Part shown: one piece after another, positions 35,564-45,802 of the stretch | How the letters are laid out: every line of letters starts with the position of its first letter | Position numbering within the stretch: position 1 is the first letter of the stretch | Assembly: GCA_022447065.1 (NCBI GenBank) | Contig: JAKUUM010000001.1 | Coordinates: 1-64,000, forward strand | Direction: 5' to 3' | DNA from: SAR86 cluster bacterium | GTDB lineage: Bacteria > Pseudomonadota > Gammaproteobacteria > Magnimaribacterales > Magnimaribacteraceae | Length of the DNA: 64,000 nt | Notes under the pieces: generated by a model | What the model was told of the DNA's origin: nothing | The model's input: the letters and a program-made list of their open reading frames with translations, nothing else | Database searches by the model: none | Position numbers and translations under genes: made by a program

Positions 35564-37311
35564 TACGGCCGCCTTATCCGTTCAACCATCTCACCAACCT
35601 CTTTAGGGGGAGGTGCGGTCAAGGAAGAAACAATTAAAGCAACCACAACATTTAAAATCATACCAACAAAACCGATGCCTTCTGGAGAAATGGACAAAAA
35701 CCAGTTGTCTGGCGTATTGAGCTCAGGAGCCATAAATTTGAAATAAATGATATAGCTTGATGTAAATACAAGGCCAACCAGCATGCCTGCAATTGCCCCT
35801 TCTTTATTAAGTCTTTTAGAAAAGATACCTAACAATAATACTGGGAATAATGTAGAAGCCGCTAAACCAAAAGCAAAGGCCACCACTTGGGCAACAAAAG
35901 CAGGCGGATAAATTCCAAATAAACCAGCAACTCCAATAGCAAAGGCTGTTGCAAGTCTACTATAGAATAACTCTTGTTTTTCACTAATCTCTGGCATGAT
36001 GGTTTTTTTAAGTAAGTCATGTGAAATAGCTGAAGAAATAGCTATAAGTAACCCTGCAGCTGTTGAAAGAGCTGCTGCCACTCCACCGGCTGCTACAAGA
36101 GCAACTACCCAAAAAGGAAGGTTTGCTATCTCAGGATTCGCCAAAACAATAATATCTGTATCTATGTAAACCTCATTTTCATTAGAAAGGTCAGGTAGAT
36201 TTTTGACGGTCCTTTCTCCTGAATTTCCTCTTTCTTCAGAGTAGATAGGTTTTACATCCTCAAGAGCATTACCTGCAGAGTATCTTATTAGACCGTCAGA
36301 GTTTTTGTCTTTCCAGGCTATCAGTCCAATATCTTCCCAATTTCTAAACCACTGAGGAGATTCTGAATATTCTTTATCTTGAATTGAGTCTATCAGGTTC
36401 ATCCTAGCGAAAGCAGATACAGCTGGAGCAGTGGTATAGAGAAGAGCAATGAAGATTAATGCGTAACCCGCTGATTTTCTTGCCGCGTTAAAACTGGGGA
36501 CAGTAAAAAATCTTACTATAACGTGCGGAAGCCCAGCTGTTCCTGCCATAAGAGCAGCAGTTATACAAAAAATGTCTATTTTACTCTTGGCATTTTCTGT
36601 GTAAGGGGTAAACCCTAGGTCTGAAGTAACTTTATCAAGCTTATCTAATAAGAACTCAGGGCTATTGGACAATGTACTCCCAAAGCCTAATTGAGGTATT
36701 GGGTTGTTGGTCATAATTATGGAGATGTAAACAGCCGGAACAAGATAGGCAAAGATTAAGACAGTGTATTGTGCAACCTGCGTGTAAGTTATGCCCTTCA
36801 TACCCCCCCAGACCGCGTAAACAAAAACAATTCCCATGCCTATCACTACTCCCAATTTTATGTCTACCTCAAGGAATCTAGAAAAAACAATTCCTACCCC
36901 CCTCATTTGTCCCGCTATATAGGTGAAGGAGATAAAGATTAAGCAAACCACTGCTACTACTCTCGCTGTATTGGAGTAGTACCTCTCTCCAATAAAGTCA
37001 GGCACGGTAAATTGTCCGAACTTTCTGAGATAAGGAGCTAGAAGTAGGGCAAGTAATACGTAACCACCAGTCCACCCCATTAGATAAACTGACCCGTCTT
37101 TTCCTAAGAAAGCGATTAATCCAGCCATTGATAAGAATGAAGCTGCAGACATCCAGTCAGCCGCAGTAGCCATGCCATTCACAATGGGGTTCACGCTTTT
37201 ACCAGCTACGTAAAAGTCTGAAGTTGTTTTCGCCCTAGATTTAAAAGCTATAAGAATATAAAGAGCAAAGGAGACCCCTACCATTACAAAAGTCCATTCT
37301 TGCACCGACAT
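35563..37311 (-). CDS. Sodium:solute symporter large subunit (VC_2705 subfamily)
   Basis: Solute:sodium symporter family permease, 582 aa, with about 13 membrane helices. SWMSAASFLSMAG-like residues (about 54-66) mark the Na+-site helix, and GGMKGITYTQVAQY is typical. A hydrophilic loop of roughly 90 residues (about 318-405, containing many charged residues) precedes the last group of helices. With the DUF4212 small subunit directly upstream (one shared base) it forms the two-part symporter that TIGRFAM calls Na_symport_lg/sm. Acetate or another short carboxylate is a guess from ActP similarity only. Inserted between TSUP and lgt genes. Confidence 0.88.
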   Translation of the reverse strand: MSVQEWTFVMVGVSFALYILIAFKSRAKTTSDFYVAGKSVNPIVNGMATAADWMSAASFLSMAGLIAFLGKDGSVYLMGWTGGYVLLALLLAPYLRKFGQFTVPDFIGERYYSNTARVVAVVCLIFISFTYIAGQMRGVGIVFSRFLEVDIKLGVVIGMGIVFVYAVWGGMKGITYTQVAQYTVLIFAYLVPAVYISIIMTNNPIPQLGFGSTLSNSPEFLLDKLDKVTSDLGFTPYTENAKSKIDIFCITAALMAGTAGLPHVIVRFFTVPSFNAARKSAGYALIFIALLYTTAPAVSAFARMNLIDSIQDKEYSESPQWFRNWEDIGLIAWKDKNSDGLIRYSAGNALEDVKPIYSEERGNSGERTVKNLPDLSNENEVYIDTDIIVLANPEIANLPFWVVALVAAGGVAAALSTAAGLLIAISSAISHDLLKKTIMPEISEKQELFYSRLATAFAIGVAGLFGIYPPAFVAQVVAFAFGLAASTLFPVLLLGIFSKRLNKEGAIAGMLVGLVFTSSYIIYFKFMAPELNTPDNWFLSISPEGIGFVGMILNVVVALIVSSLTAPPPKEVGEMVERIRRP

Positions 37312-37568
37312 TAGGCACCTTTTTCTTTTTCATCTTTGGAGACCTTTTTATCTAATCTCTCCATTAGATAAACGTATGTAAAAATAAGAATTATGAAGAC
37401 GTAAATGCTTCCTTGTTGTGCGAACCAGAAGCCTAGTTTAAAGCCACCAATCTTAAACTGATCTAGCCAATCCGACAGGAGTATTCCAAAGCCAAAAGAC
37501 ACTAGAAACCAAATTATTAAAAGGCATATTAGTATTTTAAGGTTGGTTTTCCAGTAGTAATCCATCAA
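37311..37568 (-). CDS. Sodium/substrate symporter small subunit (DUF4212)
   Basis: 85-aa membrane protein with two helices (ICLLIIWFLVSFGFGILL and the segment around residues 52-68, IYVFIILIFTYVYLME) and the family signature KIGGFKLGFWFAQQGSIYVF. DUF4212 proteins occur with the large VC_2705-type symporter, and here the two genes share one base at the junction. It probably stabilises or modulates the symporter. Confidence 0.88.
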   Translation of the reverse strand: MMDYYWKTNLKILICLLIIWFLVSFGFGILLSDWLDQFKIGGFKLGFWFAQQGSIYVFIILIFTYVYLMERLDKKVSKDEKEKGA

Positions 37569-37577
37569 AAAAGAATT

Positions 37578-38369
37578 TTATCTTAGAAGCAGGTTTAGTC
37601 CCATAAGCATTAACAGTAAAGCAAATGCTTTACGAAGTTTCTTTTGTTTTATTCTATGTGCTGCCTTAACTCCTACGGAGGCACTCAAAGCACTTGCCAA
37701 ACCTACTATAATTGCTCCTGGTAAGTAAACATAACCTACCGAATACTCAGGTAAGTTAGGAAGACCTGAACCCACAAACATATAAGAAATTGATCCCGAG
37801 ATAGCTATAGGGATCCCGCAAGCGGCAGAAGATCCTATTGCCTGGGTCATTTGCAGACCTCTGTGGTAAAAGTAGGGGACAGAAAAAATGCCCCCTCCAA
37901 TCCCAAAAATTCCCGAAAACCAGCCTATGCCGCTTCCTATTATGATTGGACCTACATAGCTTGTTTTTGGATTTTGCATTGGAGGAGGAAACTGGAAAGC
38001 CATCTGAATGGATACAGCAATGAGAAAAATGGCCACCAGGCCTTGTAAAGTAGAACTGGGTATGTAGCTGGCGGTGAACGCTCCCAGAGCTGTACCAAGA
38101 CAGATACTAGGGGCAATTATTTTTAAAAGATCCCAAATAACAGCCTTTTTTTTATGATGTGAATATGCTGAAGCCATAGAGCTAAACACAATGACCCCCA
38201 AAGAAGTTCCTAATACAATATGGGCAAGCACTTCTTCTGGAACTCCTACTATATATGTGAATATGTAGAAAAAAACAGGAATAATAATGATCCCTCCTCC
38301 AATACCAAAGAGTCCCGCTAAATAACCGGAAAAGGTTCCCAGTAAAAGGTATAAAAAAAGTTCTAACAC
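37578..38369 (-). CDS. TSUP-family permease (TauE/SafE)
   Basis: Membrane protein of 263 aa with about eight helices and two internal repeats, each opening with the family motif: GLFGIGGGIIIIP (about 20-32) and GIFGIGGGIFSVP (about 156-168). TSUP proteins export or import sulfur-containing or small organic anions such as sulfite or sulfoacetate; the substrate here is unknown. In Pseudomonas a TSUP gene also lies next to lgt. The 122-bp gap to rppH on its upstream side holds nothing recognisable, and the ptsP gene often found there is missing. Confidence 0.9.
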   Translation of the reverse strand: MLELFLYLLLGTFSGYLAGLFGIGGGIIIIPVFFYIFTYIVGVPEEVLAHIVLGTSLGVIVFSSMASAYSHHKKKAVIWDLLKIIAPSICLGTALGAFTASYIPSSTLQGLVAIFLIAVSIQMAFQFPPPMQNPKTSYVGPIIIGSGIGWFSGIFGIGGGIFSVPYFYHRGLQMTQAIGSSAACGIPIAISGSISYMFVGSGLPNLPEYSVGYVYLPGAIIVGLASALSASVGVKAAHRIKQKKLRKAFALLLMLMGLNLLLR

Positions 38370-38491
38370 GAAAGAAATGCCATTATCGCTTATAGCTAAG
38401 ATAATAAGAACTACAAATTAACCCAAATAATAAAAATTCTGTTAATCGAGTGAGCTTAATTACTTTTTCTTTTAATGCTAATATTTTGAAT

Positions 38492-38995
38492 TTAAACCTT
38501 TGCAATTATTTTGTTGTACTCAGGCAGCATTTCGATTAATGCCTGCCTGTAAGTCTCCCTTTTAAAAGCAACTACTGTTTCTAAAGGATGCCAATAAGTT
38601 GACCATATCCACTTATCAAATTCTGCCGGAATGCTAGCCTTTAAGTTAATTCTAGTATCATCAGTTAGGAGTTTTGCAAGAAACCATTTTTGTTTCTGAC
38701 CTAAAAAATTACCACTTCTAAAATATTTTCTTCTTCTTTCTTGAGGTACGTCATATTTGAACCAATCCTTTGTTTCATAAATAATCTCAATATCACTAGA
38801 GTCCAAGCCCACTTCTTCTTTAACTTCTCTTAAAGCCGCTTCCTCCGGAGTCTCGCCTTTATCAATGCCCCCTTGGGGAAATTGCCATCCATCGTGTTCA
38901 ATTCTTTGACACCATAAGACTTTGCCAAGTTTGTTTATAACTATTACAGCCACATTAGGTCTATATTTATTTTGAAAAAACAATCCCTCTCCCAA
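38492..38995 (-). CDS. rppH: RNA pyrophosphohydrolase RppH
   Basis: Nudix hydrolase, 167 aa, that removes pyrophosphate from the 5' end of mRNAs and so starts decay. The Nudix box GGIDKGETPEEAALREVKEEVG is at about residues 42-63, preceded by QFPQ, and the RppH-specific tail KRETYRQALIEMLPEY is present. Divergent from the HAD phosphatase gene across 51 bp, as in Pseudomonas (PA0335/PA0336 by memory). Confidence 0.94.
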   Translation of the reverse strand: MGEGLFFQNKYRPNVAVIVINKLGKVLWCQRIEHDGWQFPQGGIDKGETPEEAALREVKEEVGLDSSDIEIIYETKDWFKYDVPQERRRKYFRSGNFLGQKQKWFLAKLLTDDTRINLKASIPAEFDKWIWSTYWHPLETVVAFKRETYRQALIEMLPEYNKIIAKV

Positions 38996-39046
38996 CCTTA
39001 TTTAAGTGTTAACCTTTATAATAAAGTACCTTACTGAATTTACTAG

Positions 39047-39697
39047 ATGGCACTAGTTTTATTTGACCTAGATAACACTCTTTTGACTGGAGATTCTGTA
39101 GAAGCTTGGACCGAGTATATAAAAGAGCAGGGTTTAGTCGGTAAAGAATTTTTCACAAAAAAAATCCAATTTGACAAAGACTACCGATTAGGCAGGTTTG
39201 ATTCTTTGGCATACTCGATATTTCTTTTAGAGCCCTTGGCAGGAAAGAAGATGCAAGAGGTAGATAATTTAGCTAAACCTTTTGCCTTAAAAGTAGTAGA
39301 GAAATTTAGTGATTCCTTAACTCAAAGATTAATTCAAGATCATTATTCCGATGAGTGCCTATTAGTTTCTGCTACTTTATCCTTCATTGTTAGAGAGATC
39401 TCTAGTCTATTAGGCCTTAAAACCTTCTTTGGTACTGATGCAGAAGTTAAGGATGGAGTCTACACCGGAGCTTTAAAGGGAATACCCAACTTCTCTGAAG
39501 AGAAAGTCAGAAGGGTAAGAGAATGGACTCTTTTAAAAGGTATTTCCGCAGAGGATAAAGTCTATGCGTACTCTGATTCTATTTACGATCTTCCAATGCT
39601 TGAATTTGCTGACTATCCAATAGTTGTAGACCCGGATGACAAACTTAAAAAAATTTCTGAGGAAAGGGGATGGAAGATGATAGATAGAACTACTTAA
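39047..39697 (+). CDS. HAD-IB family phosphatase (SerB-like)
   Basis: Haloacid-dehalogenase-fold phosphatase, 216 aa. The nucleophile motif is [11 protein letters not shown] (residues 6-16), motif II is the serine/threonine in [11 protein letters not shown] and motif [19 protein letters not shown] (about 178-191). It belongs to the SerB-related subfamily IB (TIGR01490 type), with substrates such as phosphoserine or other phosphomonoesters not decided. The stop overlaps gcvP's end by 8 nt on the opposite strand. Confidence 0.85.
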   Translation: MALVLFDLDNTLLTGDSVEAWTEYIKEQGLVGKEFFTKKIQFDKDYRLGRFDSLAYSIFLLEPLAGKKMQEVDNLAKPFALKVVEKFSDSLTQRLIQDHYSDECLLVSATLSFIVREISSLLGLKTFFGTDAEVKDGVYTGALKGIPNFSEEKVRRVREWTLLKGISAEDKVYAYSDSIYDLPMLEFADYPIVVDPDDKLKKISEERGWKMIDRTT

Positions 39698-42545
39698 ATT
39701 CTTCCATGGAAGGACAACTGCAAACTAAGTTCCTGTCTCCATAAGCATTATCCACTCTACTGACAGGACACCAGTATTTGTTATTACGTAGACCTTCAAC
39801 AGGGTATGCTGCTTCAGATCTAGAATAAGAATGTTCCCAATTATCAATAGAAACTTGTTCAGCCGTATGAGGTGCATTTTTTAGCATGTTGTCCTCTTGG
39901 TCTAGTTCTCCAGACTCTATTCTTCTTACTTCTTCTCTTATTTGTATCATAGCTTCACAAAATCTATCTAACTCTTCTTTTGATTCACTCTCAGTAGGTT
40001 CAATCATTAAAGTGCCTGCTACTGGCCATGACATGGTTGGGGCATGAAAACCGTAATCTATGAGCCTTTTAGCTATATCCTCTACTTCTATGTTGGCACT
40101 TTCCTTTAAATCTCTTACATCAATAATACATTCGTGAGCAACTAGACCATTCTTTCCTTTATAAAGCACTGTGTAATAGTCTTTCAACTGATTGGCAATA
40201 TAGTTAGCATTTAAAATAGCTGCTTCAGTAGCCTTTCTTAGACCTGAGGCTCCCATCATCTTGATGTACATCCAGCTAATAGGAAGAATACTTGCGCTTC
40301 CCCATTGTGTTGCAGAAACTGGTCCTACGTTAGAGTTTTCAGAATGATACCCTGGAAGAAAATGCTTCAAGTGATTTGCAACTCCTATAGGACCCACACC
40401 AGGACCACCACCTCCATGAGGAATACAGAAAGTTTTATGTAAGTTTAAATGGGAAACGTCACCTCCAAATTCTCCTGGGTAACATAAACCGACCATAGCA
40501 TTCAGATTGGCTCCATCAATATAAACTTGACCACCATATTTGTGGACAATGCCGCAAACTTCTTTAACAGTGGTCTCAAACACACCATGAGTCGAAGGGT
40601 ATGTAATCATTATCGATGCAAGCTTGTCTGAGTATTTTTTGGCCTTTTGTTCTAAATCACTTAAGTCGATATTTCCTTCTTCATCGCAATCAACAGCAAC
40701 CACTTGCATTCCAGCCATTTGTGCTGAAGCAGGGTTGGTTCCGTGTGCAGACGTAGGTATTAAACATATATTCCTGTCTTTATCACCTCTACTTTGATGG
40801 TAAGCTCTAATGGCTAGAAGACCGGCATATTCACCTTGAGACCCTGCATTTGGCTGAAGAGAAATTTTTGAATAACCAGTAATTACTGCTAACTGATTCT
40901 CTAAATCTTGAATTAATTTTTTGTAACCCAGCGCTTGATCTTCTGGAACGAATGGATGGATAGAAGAAAATTCTGGCCAGCTAACAGGTAGCATTTCAGA
41001 AGCAGAGTTAAGTTTCATAGTACAGGATCCAAGAGGAATCATTCCTCTATCCAAAGCGATATCTTTCTCGTAAAGTCTTTTTATATACCTCATCATCTCT
41101 GTTTCTGAGTGATATTTATTAAAAACAGGATGTTGTAGATATTGACTTGTTCTAGTTAAGTTTTCAGGTATAGATTTTACCTCCCCCTTTACCTTTACTG
41201 GACTTTCAATTGAGAAGATAGACAAAATATCTTCAAAAATTACTTTATTTACAGTTTCGTCCAGCGATATGCCGATGTGGTCATTATTTAACTTTCTTAG
41301 ATTTATTTTTTTCTTTAAAGCTTTCTCCAACAACTCTTTAGTCTCCTTGCCTGATTCTATTACTATCGTGTCAAAGAAGAATTCTGACTTTAGTTTATAA
41401 CCCTTGTCTTTTAGTAAGTAAGCCAGTCTTGTAGTTTTTTTGTTAACTTCTTGAGCTATTTTTTTTAAGCCCTCAGGTCCGTGATAAACACCATAAAACC
41501 CAGCCATAATTGCCAGAAGAGCCTGTGCTGTGCAGATATTACTGGTAGCCTTCTCTCTTCTTATGTGTTGCTCTCTAGTTTGCAAGGCTAGTCTATAAGC
41601 AAGCTTGCCATGTTGATCTAATGAAGCTCCGACAAGCCTACCGGGTAAGAATCTTTTAAATTTTTCTTTCACAGACATAAAAGCAGCATGGGGACCGCCA
41701 TATCCAACAGGAACTCCAAATCTCTGGGATGAACCAACAGCTATATCAGCGCCCAACTCTCCAGGTGACTTAATTAAACTTAAAGCCAGAAGGTCAGTTG
41801 CCATAATAACTAGCGCTTTTTGTTTTTCTGAGTGTTTGATTTCTTTTGAGAAATTATGGATGGCACCTTCAGAGTTAGGGTACTGATATATTGCTCCAAA
41901 ATAATCTTCATTCTCACAAGAAGGCGTAGGTCCAACTATTACATTTATATCTAGAGGTTTAGCCCTAGTTTGAATAACCTTTATAGTTTGGGAAAAACAT
42001 TGTTCATCCACAAAAAAATTCTCAGACCTAGATTTAGATACTCGCTTAGCCAAAGTCATAGCTTCGGCAGCAGCACTCGCTTCGTCCAATAAAGAAGCAT
42101 TAGATATATCTAAACCAGTAAGGTCGCTAACCATGGTTTGATAATTTATAAGTGCCTCTAATCTCCCTTGAGATATTTCGGGCTGATAGGGAGTATAAGA
42201 AGTGTACCAGCCAGGATTCTCAAAAACATTTCTCAAAATTACTGCTGGGGTAAAGGAGTTGTAATAACCTTGTCCTATAAAGGAAAGGTATAACTTGTTA
42301 TCAGATGCCAAAATTTTAAGTTTTTCCAAGGCTTGTTCTTCAGATATCTCTTCTTCTAATTTTAGAGAAGCATCGTTAAGAATGTCATTTGGTATTAAGT
42401 CTTTAATAAAAGTATCAAAGTCTGAATAACCAAGACCATTCAACATTTCATTCTTTTCTTTCTCGTCTAAACCAATGTGCCTTGAAGAAAAAGACCTTAA
42501 GATGGGTTGAGGTGTTGAAGAGTCAGGTTGGTTAGTTGCTGTCAT
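39690..42545 (-). CDS. gcvP: Glycine dehydrogenase (decarboxylating), P protein
   Basis: PLP-dependent P protein of the glycine cleavage system in the single-chain form, 951 aa. The PLP lysine lies in [16 protein letters not shown] near residue 700, and the N-terminal half has [11 protein letters not shown] and [19 protein letters not shown] (two parts). It decarboxylates glycine and passes the aminomethyl group to the lipoyl arm of GcvH. Order gcvT-gcvH-gcvP with gaps of about 10 nt indicates one transcript from upstream of gcvT. Confidence 0.96.
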   Translation of the reverse strand: MTATNQPDSSTPQPILRSFSSRHIGLDEKEKNEMLNGLGYSDFDTFIKDLIPNDILNDASLKLEEEISEEQALEKLKILASDNKLYLSFIGQGYYNSFTPAVILRNVFENPGWYTSYTPYQPEISQGRLEALINYQTMVSDLTGLDISNASLLDEASAAAEAMTLAKRVSKSRSENFFVDEQCFSQTIKVIQTRAKPLDINVIVGPTPSCENEDYFGAIYQYPNSEGAIHNFSKEIKHSEKQKALVIMATDLLALSLIKSPGELGADIAVGSSQRFGVPVGYGGPHAAFMSVKEKFKRFLPGRLVGASLDQHGKLAYRLALQTREQHIRREKATSNICTAQALLAIMAGFYGVYHGPEGLKKIAQEVNKKTTRLAYLLKDKGYKLKSEFFFDTIVIESGKETKELLEKALKKKINLRKLNNDHIGISLDETVNKVIFEDILSIFSIESPVKVKGEVKSIPENLTRTSQYLQHPVFNKYHSETEMMRYIKRLYEKDIALDRGMIPLGSCTMKLNSASEMLPVSWPEFSSIHPFVPEDQALGYKKLIQDLENQLAVITGYSKISLQPNAGSQGEYAGLLAIRAYHQSRGDKDRNICLIPTSAHGTNPASAQMAGMQVVAVDCDEEGNIDLSDLEQKAKKYSDKLASIMITYPSTHGVFETTVKEVCGIVHKYGGQVYIDGANLNAMVGLCYPGEFGGDVSHLNLHKTFCIPHGGGGPGVGPIGVANHLKHFLPGYHSENSNVGPVSATQWGSASILPISWMYIKMMGASGLRKATEAAILNANYIANQLKDYYTVLYKGKNGLVAHECIIDVRDLKESANIEVEDIAKRLIDYGFHAPTMSWPVAGTLMIEPTESESKEELDRFCEAMIQIREEVRRIESGELDQEDNMLKNAPHTAEQVSIDNWEHSYSRSEAAYPVEGLRNNKYWCPVSRVDNAYGDRNLVCSCPSMEEFK

Positions 42546-42555
42546 TTAATTAATC

Positions 42556-42936
42556 TTAACAAAGCTCACTGTACTCTTCAGGTGAAAGTAGGTTGTCAAA
42601 CTCAGCAATATCAACTGGTTTTAACTTGAAAAACCAGCCCTCTTGATAAGGTGAAGAATTTATTATTTCAGGTGATTCTTCTAGGATAGTATTGACCTCA
42701 ACTACCTTACCACCCATAGGAGAGTAAACTTCAGACGCAGCTTTCACAGACTCGATAACCGCAGCCTCATCTTCTTGGTTAAATTCAGAATTCAATTCAG
42801 GTAGTTCAACAAATACAATATCTCCAAGTTGTTCTTGAGCATAATCACTAATACCGACAGTCACACTTCCATCTTCTTCCAATTTAGCCCATTCATGACT
42901 GGCCAAAAATTTATAATTACCTGATATACCATTCAT
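42556..42936 (-). CDS. gcvH: Glycine cleavage system H protein
   Basis: Lipoyl-carrier protein, 126 aa. The lipoylated lysine is K65 in ESVKAASEVYSP. N-terminal HEWAKLEEDGSVTVGISDYAQ and C-terminal DNLLSPEEYSELC are usual. It is the probable substrate of LipB and LipA encoded at 10.4-12.0 kb. Located between gcvT and gcvP in the operon. Confidence 0.96.
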   Translation of the reverse strand: MNGISGNYKFLASHEWAKLEEDGSVTVGISDYAQEQLGDIVFVELPELNSEFNQEDEAAVIESVKAASEVYSPMGGKVVEVNTILEESPEIINSSPYQEGWFFKLKPVDIAEFDNLLSPEEYSELC

Positions 42937-42948
42937 AAATATTTATCC

Positions 42949-44034
42949 TTAAAAAATTATCTTTCCTTCTCTGACAAATTTGGGCTCTCCAATGGAAGCC
43001 TTATTTATCTTGCCCCTTACCTCTGTCATACAAGTTTCTGTGTGGGAAGGAGTTATTCTAGCTAAAGCTATAGATTTTTTCAGTGTCGGAGAATAGCTCC
43101 CACTAGTAACAACTCCCTTTACTTCTTTAGATTCATCAAAATAAATTACTTGATTTGATCTAACTATAGATCTGTCTTTGAAAAGAAGACCCTTAAGTAC
43201 ATGAAAATCCCCCTCTTCCTTTTTTCTTTTGAAAGATTCTTTTCCAATAAAATCTCTGCTCTCATCTTCTAAGGAGACTGTCCAAGCCATATTGCATTCT
43301 AGAGGAGAAATGTTTTCATCCATCTCAGAACCATAAAGATTCATACCAGCTTCCAGTCTAAGCGTATCTCTGGCTCCCAAACCAATAGGTTTTGCTCCAG
43401 ACAATAGAGCTTGTTTCCAAACAGCTTTTGCCCTCTCACCATCTATCATTAATTCAACACCTATCTCTCCGGTGTAACCGGTAGTGGTTATTAAAGTTTC
43501 TCCTTCTTGCAACCCCTGAAAAGGTCTTTTCTTACTCAAGTCACTGTAAACATTCGAAGAGAAGCAATTAGATAAGGTATCAAATGTATGGGGGCCTTGA
43601 ATGGCTATCATAGATAAGTCATCTCTTTCAGAGACGGTTACTTCCATGCTCCCTTTGTGGGAATCTATCCATTCTATATCAGACTCTCTGGTTGCACAGT
43701 TAACAACTAATCTATAACCAGAAGGCAGTTTATAAGCAATTAAGTCATCAATAACGCCTCCAGATTCATTTAGCAAAGCTGAGTACATACCATCAAAATC
43801 CTGGTTTAATAAACCTATATCATTTGCTAGCAAGAACCTAAGGAATCCCTTGGCATCCTTTCCTTCTATATCAACTATGGTCATATGAGACACATCAAAT
43901 ATCCCGCAAGACTCTCGAACAAACTCATGCTCTTTTAGTTGGGAACCATAGTGAATGGGCATTTCCCAGCCATTAAAATCCACCATTTTTGCAGAAGACT
44001 CCAAATGTAATTCGTGTAAGGCTGTTTTTTTCAA
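42949..44034 (-). CDS. gcvT: Glycine cleavage system T protein (aminomethyltransferase)
   Basis: Tetrahydrofolate-dependent aminomethyltransferase, 361 aa, releasing ammonia and forming methylene-tetrahydrofolate, which thyA can use. CGIFDVSHMTIVDIEGKDA (about 42-60) and TGYTGEIGVELMI with GLGARDTLRLEAGMNLYG (two parts) are standard. First gene of the gcvTHP operon, TTG start. I checked the 168-bp leader for a glycine riboswitch and saw none; it does contain a pair of DnaA-box-like sequences. Confidence 0.95.
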   Translation of the reverse strand: MKKTALHELHLESSAKMVDFNGWEMPIHYGSQLKEHEFVRESCGIFDVSHMTIVDIEGKDAKGFLRFLLANDIGLLNQDFDGMYSALLNESGGVIDDLIAYKLPSGYRLVVNCATRESDIEWIDSHKGSMEVTVSERDDLSMIAIQGPHTFDTLSNCFSSNVYSDLSKKRPFQGLQEGETLITTTGYTGEIGVELMIDGERAKAVWKQALLSGAKPIGLGARDTLRLEAGMNLYGSEMDENISPLECNMAWTVSLEDESRDFIGKESFKRKKEEGDFHVLKGLLFKDRSIVRSNQVIYFDESKEVKGVVTSGSYSPTLKKSIALARITPSHTETCMTEVRGKINKASIGEPKFVREGKIIF

Positions 44035-44087
44035 GGTTGCTTTTTAGAAAGAAGTATTTTACTGATAATTTTCACTTTTGTTATCTC

Positions 44088-44110
44088 TTATCCACTCTAA
44101 CTGTGGATAA
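44088..44110. promoter_or_regulatory. Inverted pair of DnaA-box-like sequences
   Basis: TTATCCAC at 44088-44095 and its reverse complement GTGGATAA at 44103-44110, separated by 7 nt. Read outward, the minus-strand copy is a perfect DnaA box (TTATCCACA, 44110-44102) and the plus-strand copy has one mismatch. It lies in the 219-bp region between divergent gcvT and the aminotransferase start. It could be a DnaA-controlled promoter element or a stem-loop; function unknown. Confidence 0.4.
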
Positions 44111-44253
44111 CTCTGTGAAGTTCTTAACCAGAACCATGCATGAAAGCCTTATTCAGAATTGATTAAAAGTTAAGCAGTTTTTTCATTACTGTATAGAAGT
44201 GATTGGCAATGATATTATTCATTGAAGGTAAATACCCTTACCACATTCAGAGA

Positions 44254-45480
44254 ATGAACCAAGATTTAACTTTTCAAGAGGCTGAAGAACTTTACCAAAT
44301 GCTTAAATCTAAGGGCTTTCAGTTAGATTTAACCAGAGGAAAGCCCTCAAGTGATCAATTGGATCTTTCAAGTGATTTAGATACTGCTTTGTCTGGGGAG
44401 TACATTCACGAAGGAATTGACACAAGAAACTACGGTGAACTATTAGGGTTGGACAGTATTAGGCAGCTCGGAGCTGAGATTTTAGCCTGTCGGAAAGAAA
44501 TGGTAATAGCTGGAGGCAATAGTAGCCTTACTTTGATGGCACATTATCTGTCTAGTTTACATTTTCAAGGGAGCGGGAAAGGTCCATGGTCAATGCATGA
44601 AAGGAATTCTTTTCTATGCCCAGTTCCTGGGTTTGAAAGGCATTTCAAATTATGTGAACAGTTTTCAATAAACATGATTCCTGCGGCACTTAATGGTAAA
44701 GGGCCTGACATAGAACAAATAAAGTCTATTATTGAAAGCGATTCTTCAGTCAGGGGAATTTGGTGTGTTCCTAAACATTCAAATCCAACAGGAGAGACTT
44801 ACAACACTGAATGTATAGAAGGCTTGCTGGAAATAGCTGGATCAAAAGAAGAATTTAGGATTCTTTGGGACAACGCATACGCAGTTCATGATTTTATGGA
44901 TTCTGAAGAATTACCAAATATCTTTTCTTTTGCTGAAAAGAAAGGGTTATTGGATTCTGTCATTGCTTTTGCTTCTACATCAAAAATTACTTATGCCGGA
45001 TCAGGGATAGGGTTTATAGCGATGAGTGAAAATAACTTAAATCGGTTTATAGAGCACTATTCCTCAGTAACAATAAATCCTGATAAAGTGAATCAAGCTA
45101 GACATATGAATTTTTTGCAAGACTTTCAAGGTTTAAAGTCTCATATGAAAAAACACGCAGATATCGTAAGACCTAAGTTTCAGATAGTGCAAAAATGGCT
45201 TTCCAAACAAAATTACGGATCTTGGACCAGTCCTACAGGAGGTTATTTCGTTTCTTTTAACTGCGAACCTGGTTTAGCAAAAGAAATAGTGGGTTTAGCA
45301 AATTTAGCTGGCTTAAAATTAACTCCTGCAGGTTCAACATTTCCTTATGGCGTTGACCCAAATGACGAAAATATAAGATTAGCACCGACAGCTTGTACTA
45401 ATGACGAGCTAGAGCAAGCAATGGAGTTGTTTAATATCTGTGTGACTTTTGCCACTTTAAAAAAAAGAGCTAGTTCTTAG
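44254..45480 (+). CDS. Aminotransferase class I (PF12897-type)
   Basis: PLP-dependent aminotransferase, 408 aa from the start chosen. LDLTRGKPSSDQLDLS near the N-terminus is typical of the group annotated as aspartate aminotransferase-like PF12897. Further motifs are VPKHSNPTGETY, LWDNAYAVHDF and the PLP lysine in ASTSKITYAGSG. The frame is open back to a TTG at 44203 and an ATG at 44209, but I prefer the ATG at 44254, which leaves the expected spacing to DLTRG. The donor and acceptor are not known. Its end overlaps hspQ by 11 nt. Confidence 0.85.
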   Translation: MNQDLTFQEAEELYQMLKSKGFQLDLTRGKPSSDQLDLSSDLDTALSGEYIHEGIDTRNYGELLGLDSIRQLGAEILACRKEMVIAGGNSSLTLMAHYLSSLHFQGSGKGPWSMHERNSFLCPVPGFERHFKLCEQFSINMIPAALNGKGPDIEQIKSIIESDSSVRGIWCVPKHSNPTGETYNTECIEGLLEIAGSKEEFRILWDNAYAVHDFMDSEELPNIFSFAEKKGLLDSVIAFASTSKITYAGSGIGFIAMSENNLNRFIEHYSSVTINPDKVNQARHMNFLQDFQGLKSHMKKHADIVRPKFQIVQKWLSKQNYGSWTSPTGGYFVSFNCEPGLAKEIVGLANLAGLKLTPAGSTFPYGVDPNDENIRLAPTACTNDELEQAMELFNICVTFATLKKRASS

Positions 45481-45802
45481 TTGCTTCTAAAATACTGTAA
45501 GACCGACCATTGAATTCTCCAAAGAAAATTGGAACGTCAGGGTGTTCAATTGGTACTTGGCTATCATCAATCAGTAAATTCTGTTGTGAAACGTAAGCAG
45601 AATAAAAGACCTGATCATTCTCAGCAAAAACATGATAGAAGGGCTGTTCTTTTTTGGGTCTGATTTCTGATGGTATGGATTGATACCACTCTTCAGTATT
45701 ATTAAATTCTGGATCTACGTCGTAAATAACACCCCTAAAATCTAGGTATTTGTGCTTTACAACTTCTCCTATTGAGTATTCAGTTTCAACTATTTCTTTC
45801 AT
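45470..45802 (-). CDS. hspQ: Heat shock protein HspQ (hemimethylated-DNA-binding YccV-like)
   Basis: 110-aa protein of the HspQ/YccV family. YSIGEVVKHKYLDFRGVIYDVDPEF (two parts, about 9-33), the PFYHVFAE segment and YVSQQNLL are diagnostic. In E. coli HspQ is a heat-shock protein that acts as a specificity factor for Lon protease and affects DnaA levels, consistent with RpoH in the window. The start overlaps the end of the flavoprotein gene upstream by 4 nt. Confidence 0.9.
   Translation of the reverse strand: MKEIVETEYSIGEVVKHKYLDFRGVIYDVDPEFNNTEEWYQSIPSEIRPKKEQPFYHVFAENDQVFYSAYVSQQNLLIDDSQVPIEHPDVPIFFGEFNGRSYSILEATKN

Noticed and set aside
44035-44253. Glycine riboswitch upstream of gcvT, or a replication origin because of the DnaA boxes
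   Set aside because: No glycine aptamer core was seen, and there is no origin gene context or larger box cluster. Only the box pair itself is reported.
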